Positions 61,826 through 64,000 of a DNA stretch of 64,000 nucleotides are shown one piece after another. A program made the position numbers and the translations under genes. Every line of letters begins with the position of its first letter. The first letter of the stretch is position 1. The notes below the pieces were generated by a model. It was given only the letters and a program-made list of their open reading frames with translations. It was not told the DNA's origin and searched no databases. The DNA is from Eriocheir sinensis (taxonomy: Eukaryota; Arthropoda; Malacostraca; Decapoda; Varunidae): the NCBI RefSeq assembly GCF_024679095.1, contig NC_066563.1:2826428-2890427 (forward strand), given 5' to 3'.

Positions 61826-64000
61826 CACGGCGCTACACACACACGACGATGCTCAGCCAAAACAAGTAGCACGACGCCTGCCTCATGGGCGCCCGGTGTT
61901 TATCAAGTTTCCTTTAGTCACCTTTCTTCACCTTATGTGTTTGTTTAGCAGCAAGACGAAAGAATAATCTAACCTCTGAGTCTACCCTGCAACACCTATA
62001 AAGAAAACGCGGCGTGAAAACCACTTCCTCCTGTTACAGTCTCGAGTGTGCTCAAGAGCACTGGATCCTGTTATGTCCTGTCTTCACCGTGCAGGCGCTG
62101 GTAACAGAAAAAGTGGCTGAGGGTGACGAAGATGGTATTCCAGGATATGGGGATTGGATGAGCTGAGGTTGAGATGATTATAATTTACCATTAAAATTTG
62201 TTTAAGAACACAAGATTAGACCCAAGTCAGACAATTAAGGTGAGACGGATAGGCAAAGAGGAATAATAATGGTGCGCCGAGATAAAGGGTTAGGGATTCC
62301 GGTTACACACACGCACAAAAAAAAGGGGGGGGAGGGGTGGCTGAAGTAGAAGGGGCATGAGGGCAATGACAACAGCAGTACAGACCCCCACCCACGTGAT
62401 CCCTCCCTCCCCCACTTTTGGGATGACATCACATCTTGGTGGGGGGAAGGCAACACGTGGTGCGCGGCGGGAGGAAGAGGAGGATAAATAAAGGAGTGGA
62501 GGTTGGAGGAAGGGTGAAAACGACGGAAGTAAAATGAACAGTCAAGTGAGGCAGGAGGAAGAAATGGTCGCTCTGCGCCTTTGCTCAGATTCTACAATTG
62601 TTGGTGCTCAAGGGAGGAAGGAAGGGAGAAAAGGGAGGGAGGGAAGGAAGTGGAGGAGGAGGAGCTAAGGTATGGCTCAGTCCACGAGCCAGGCAGCATA
62701 ATGGGTTGGGTTAGATTACCTCACCGGCCCACACTCTGATGTCAGGGGGGACGTTAGGCGGGATGCGGGAAGTTATTGTAAGACGATGCGGCATGGAGAG
62801 GAGACTAAGAAGAGCAGGGAGAGGAAGGAGATGGGATGTACAGGAGGGAATGAAATGAGGGTGATGTGGGCGTGCCGGGGCAGAGGGTATTATAGGGGGG
62901 GGGGGGGGGGGGACGAGGCAGGGATGGCAAGGACCCTCCCAGGCCACGTGTGGTGGGTGGCGGGAAGAGTAAGTTTATGCACAGTCATGAATCACATTTG
63001 TCCCTCTGTCACCCAACAGCCAACTTTTCTGAACTCATTTCACGGACGCAGGTACGGGCACTATCGGTGCCCTTATATTTGCCTTAATCTAATTTTCAGT
63101 TACAATGTTCGGTGGATTTAGTTAAATGTTCAATTCAAGGCTCCAAGCGCCTGCACTGCAAAACACTGTTACACCTCCGTCTCTTTGCTGCTCACTGCTC
63201 ACCACTTACTGAAGTCACCATTTCACGGTCTGTAATTAACCCAAAGTTTTGCGCACGATACACCTGACACTGGTCTGAGAACGACACATGTGTAGTGAGG
63301 CACTGCACTGTACTGCACCACTCTCTGCTCGGTGGTACCAGCGCAACTGAGTGACATCACGTGGTTATTTGGGTGCCAAGTGGCGAAGCAGGAGGCAGAG
63401 CCAGGCTTGTTTTGGGAGGCAGCGCCCCTAGCAGCGCCGTGGCCTCCAGCACAGTTTCATCAGACTCTCAAGCTAGTGGAGCAGCCAGACCCAAGGACAA
63501 CCATCACAAACCCGCTCCGCTTCATCCGAGGCACTACTGCCACACTGAACTGCCTTACTATTGACGTCAATAACACCGTATCCACGATGCGGATGTGTTG
63601 TGCAGAACCAGCACAACCGACCAAGAGGCCACAACACCACAGTCACAACTATAGAGGCGCCGAATAGCCACGCGGGGCAAACAGCCACCCCACGCTTAGG
63701 TCTGCTCGAAGCTCAACTGAGGATTCAAACGCTGGCGGGGCTCCCTGGGGGGGTTGCGGCGGGGGTCCCGCTGCCACTCTATTTGTGGATAGACGCTTCG
63801 AGCCACGTCGTGCCCCCTTGTTCTGTTGTGGAGGGCGATGTCTGCTGCCGCGGCTTTCAGAGTGGTACTGAGGGTGATGGCAAGGTGAGGAAATAATGAG
63901 TTATTACATTCGAGATCCGATAGTAAGACATCGCGCAGTTGGCACATGCCTGATTCACCCTCACACCCCCCGAGCTGACGTCATCGCGGTGGCCCCAGCA
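61826..64000 (-). promoter_or_regulatory. region upstream of klar: probable promoter and 5' UTR, limits unknown
   Basis: This is the sequence 5' of the klar start codon. In-frame TGA lies 30 bases above the ATG. I cannot place the transcription start: no clear TATA box on the minus strand. The stretch holds G-rich and purine-rich runs (62315-62340, 62460-62680) and an 18-base G run at 62895-62912. A pyrimidine-rich AG (tttctttatag, ending near 61997) could be the acceptor of a 5' UTR exon. Open frames at 63.3-63.9 kb show no recognisable product. Confidence 0.4.
62895..62912. repeat. G18 homopolymer
   Basis: Run of 18 G about 1.07 kb upstream of the klar start codon, in a G/purine-rich neighbourhood. 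Confidence 0.97.

Noticed and set aside
63332..63947. Frames up to 111 codons upstream of klar
   Set aside because: No domain, and the frames overlap in several registers and on both strands.

Overview
The window is animal nuclear DNA and is very rich in microsatellites. More than thirty long dinucleotide or trinucleotide tracts, CT/GA, CA/TG and AT, add up to roughly 2.4 kb. Genes have introns with GT-AG boundaries. The one protein I can reconstruct is an arthropod-type KASH protein. Dense long (CT)n, (CA)n and (AT)n tracts plus a Klarsicht-like gene suggest an arthropod, most likely a decapod crustacean such as a crab or shrimp; the exact taxon is inference. I see no bacterial features and no CRISPR array.

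The right-hand third (about 39.0-61.8 kb, minus strand) is one gene, which I call Klarsicht-like (klar). Eight exons join with matching splice phases at every junction. They give 5,622 coding bases, exactly 1,874 codons including the stop, so a protein of 1,873 residues. Exon 1 is 4.3 kb. It encodes a disordered acidic region with a proline-rich start, a degenerate repeat of about 12 residues, and a lysine-rich patch. Exons 2 to 7 encode spectrin-repeat-like helices and a serine-rich linker. Exon 8 encodes the C-terminal transmembrane segment and KASH peptide, ending in Gly-Pro-Pro-Pro-Val. Such proteins sit in the outer nuclear membrane, bind SUN proteins in the perinuclear space, and connect the nucleus to microtubule motors. 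Just before exon 3 there is a candidate alternative first exon (50037-50121) with ATG, a GTAAGT donor and the right phase. It would give a KASH isoform of 419 residues without the disordered region.

The left 39 kb has no protein-coding gene that I can support. It holds unique sequence broken up by microsatellites, several minisatellites (22 bp units at 1.7-2.1 kb, 41 bp units at 14.65-15.2 kb, 28/56 bp units at 19.3 kb), a 152 bp tandem duplication at 7.4 kb, a 167 bp MITE-like element at 27.4 kb, and a decayed non-LTR retrotransposon fragment at 20.2 kb. Two weak exon candidates (6.0 kb plus strand; 34.5-34.95 kb minus strand with a TATA box) are listed as hypotheses. The last 2.1 kb, upstream of klar, should hold its promoter and 5' UTR; it is rich in G and purines and includes an 18-base G run.
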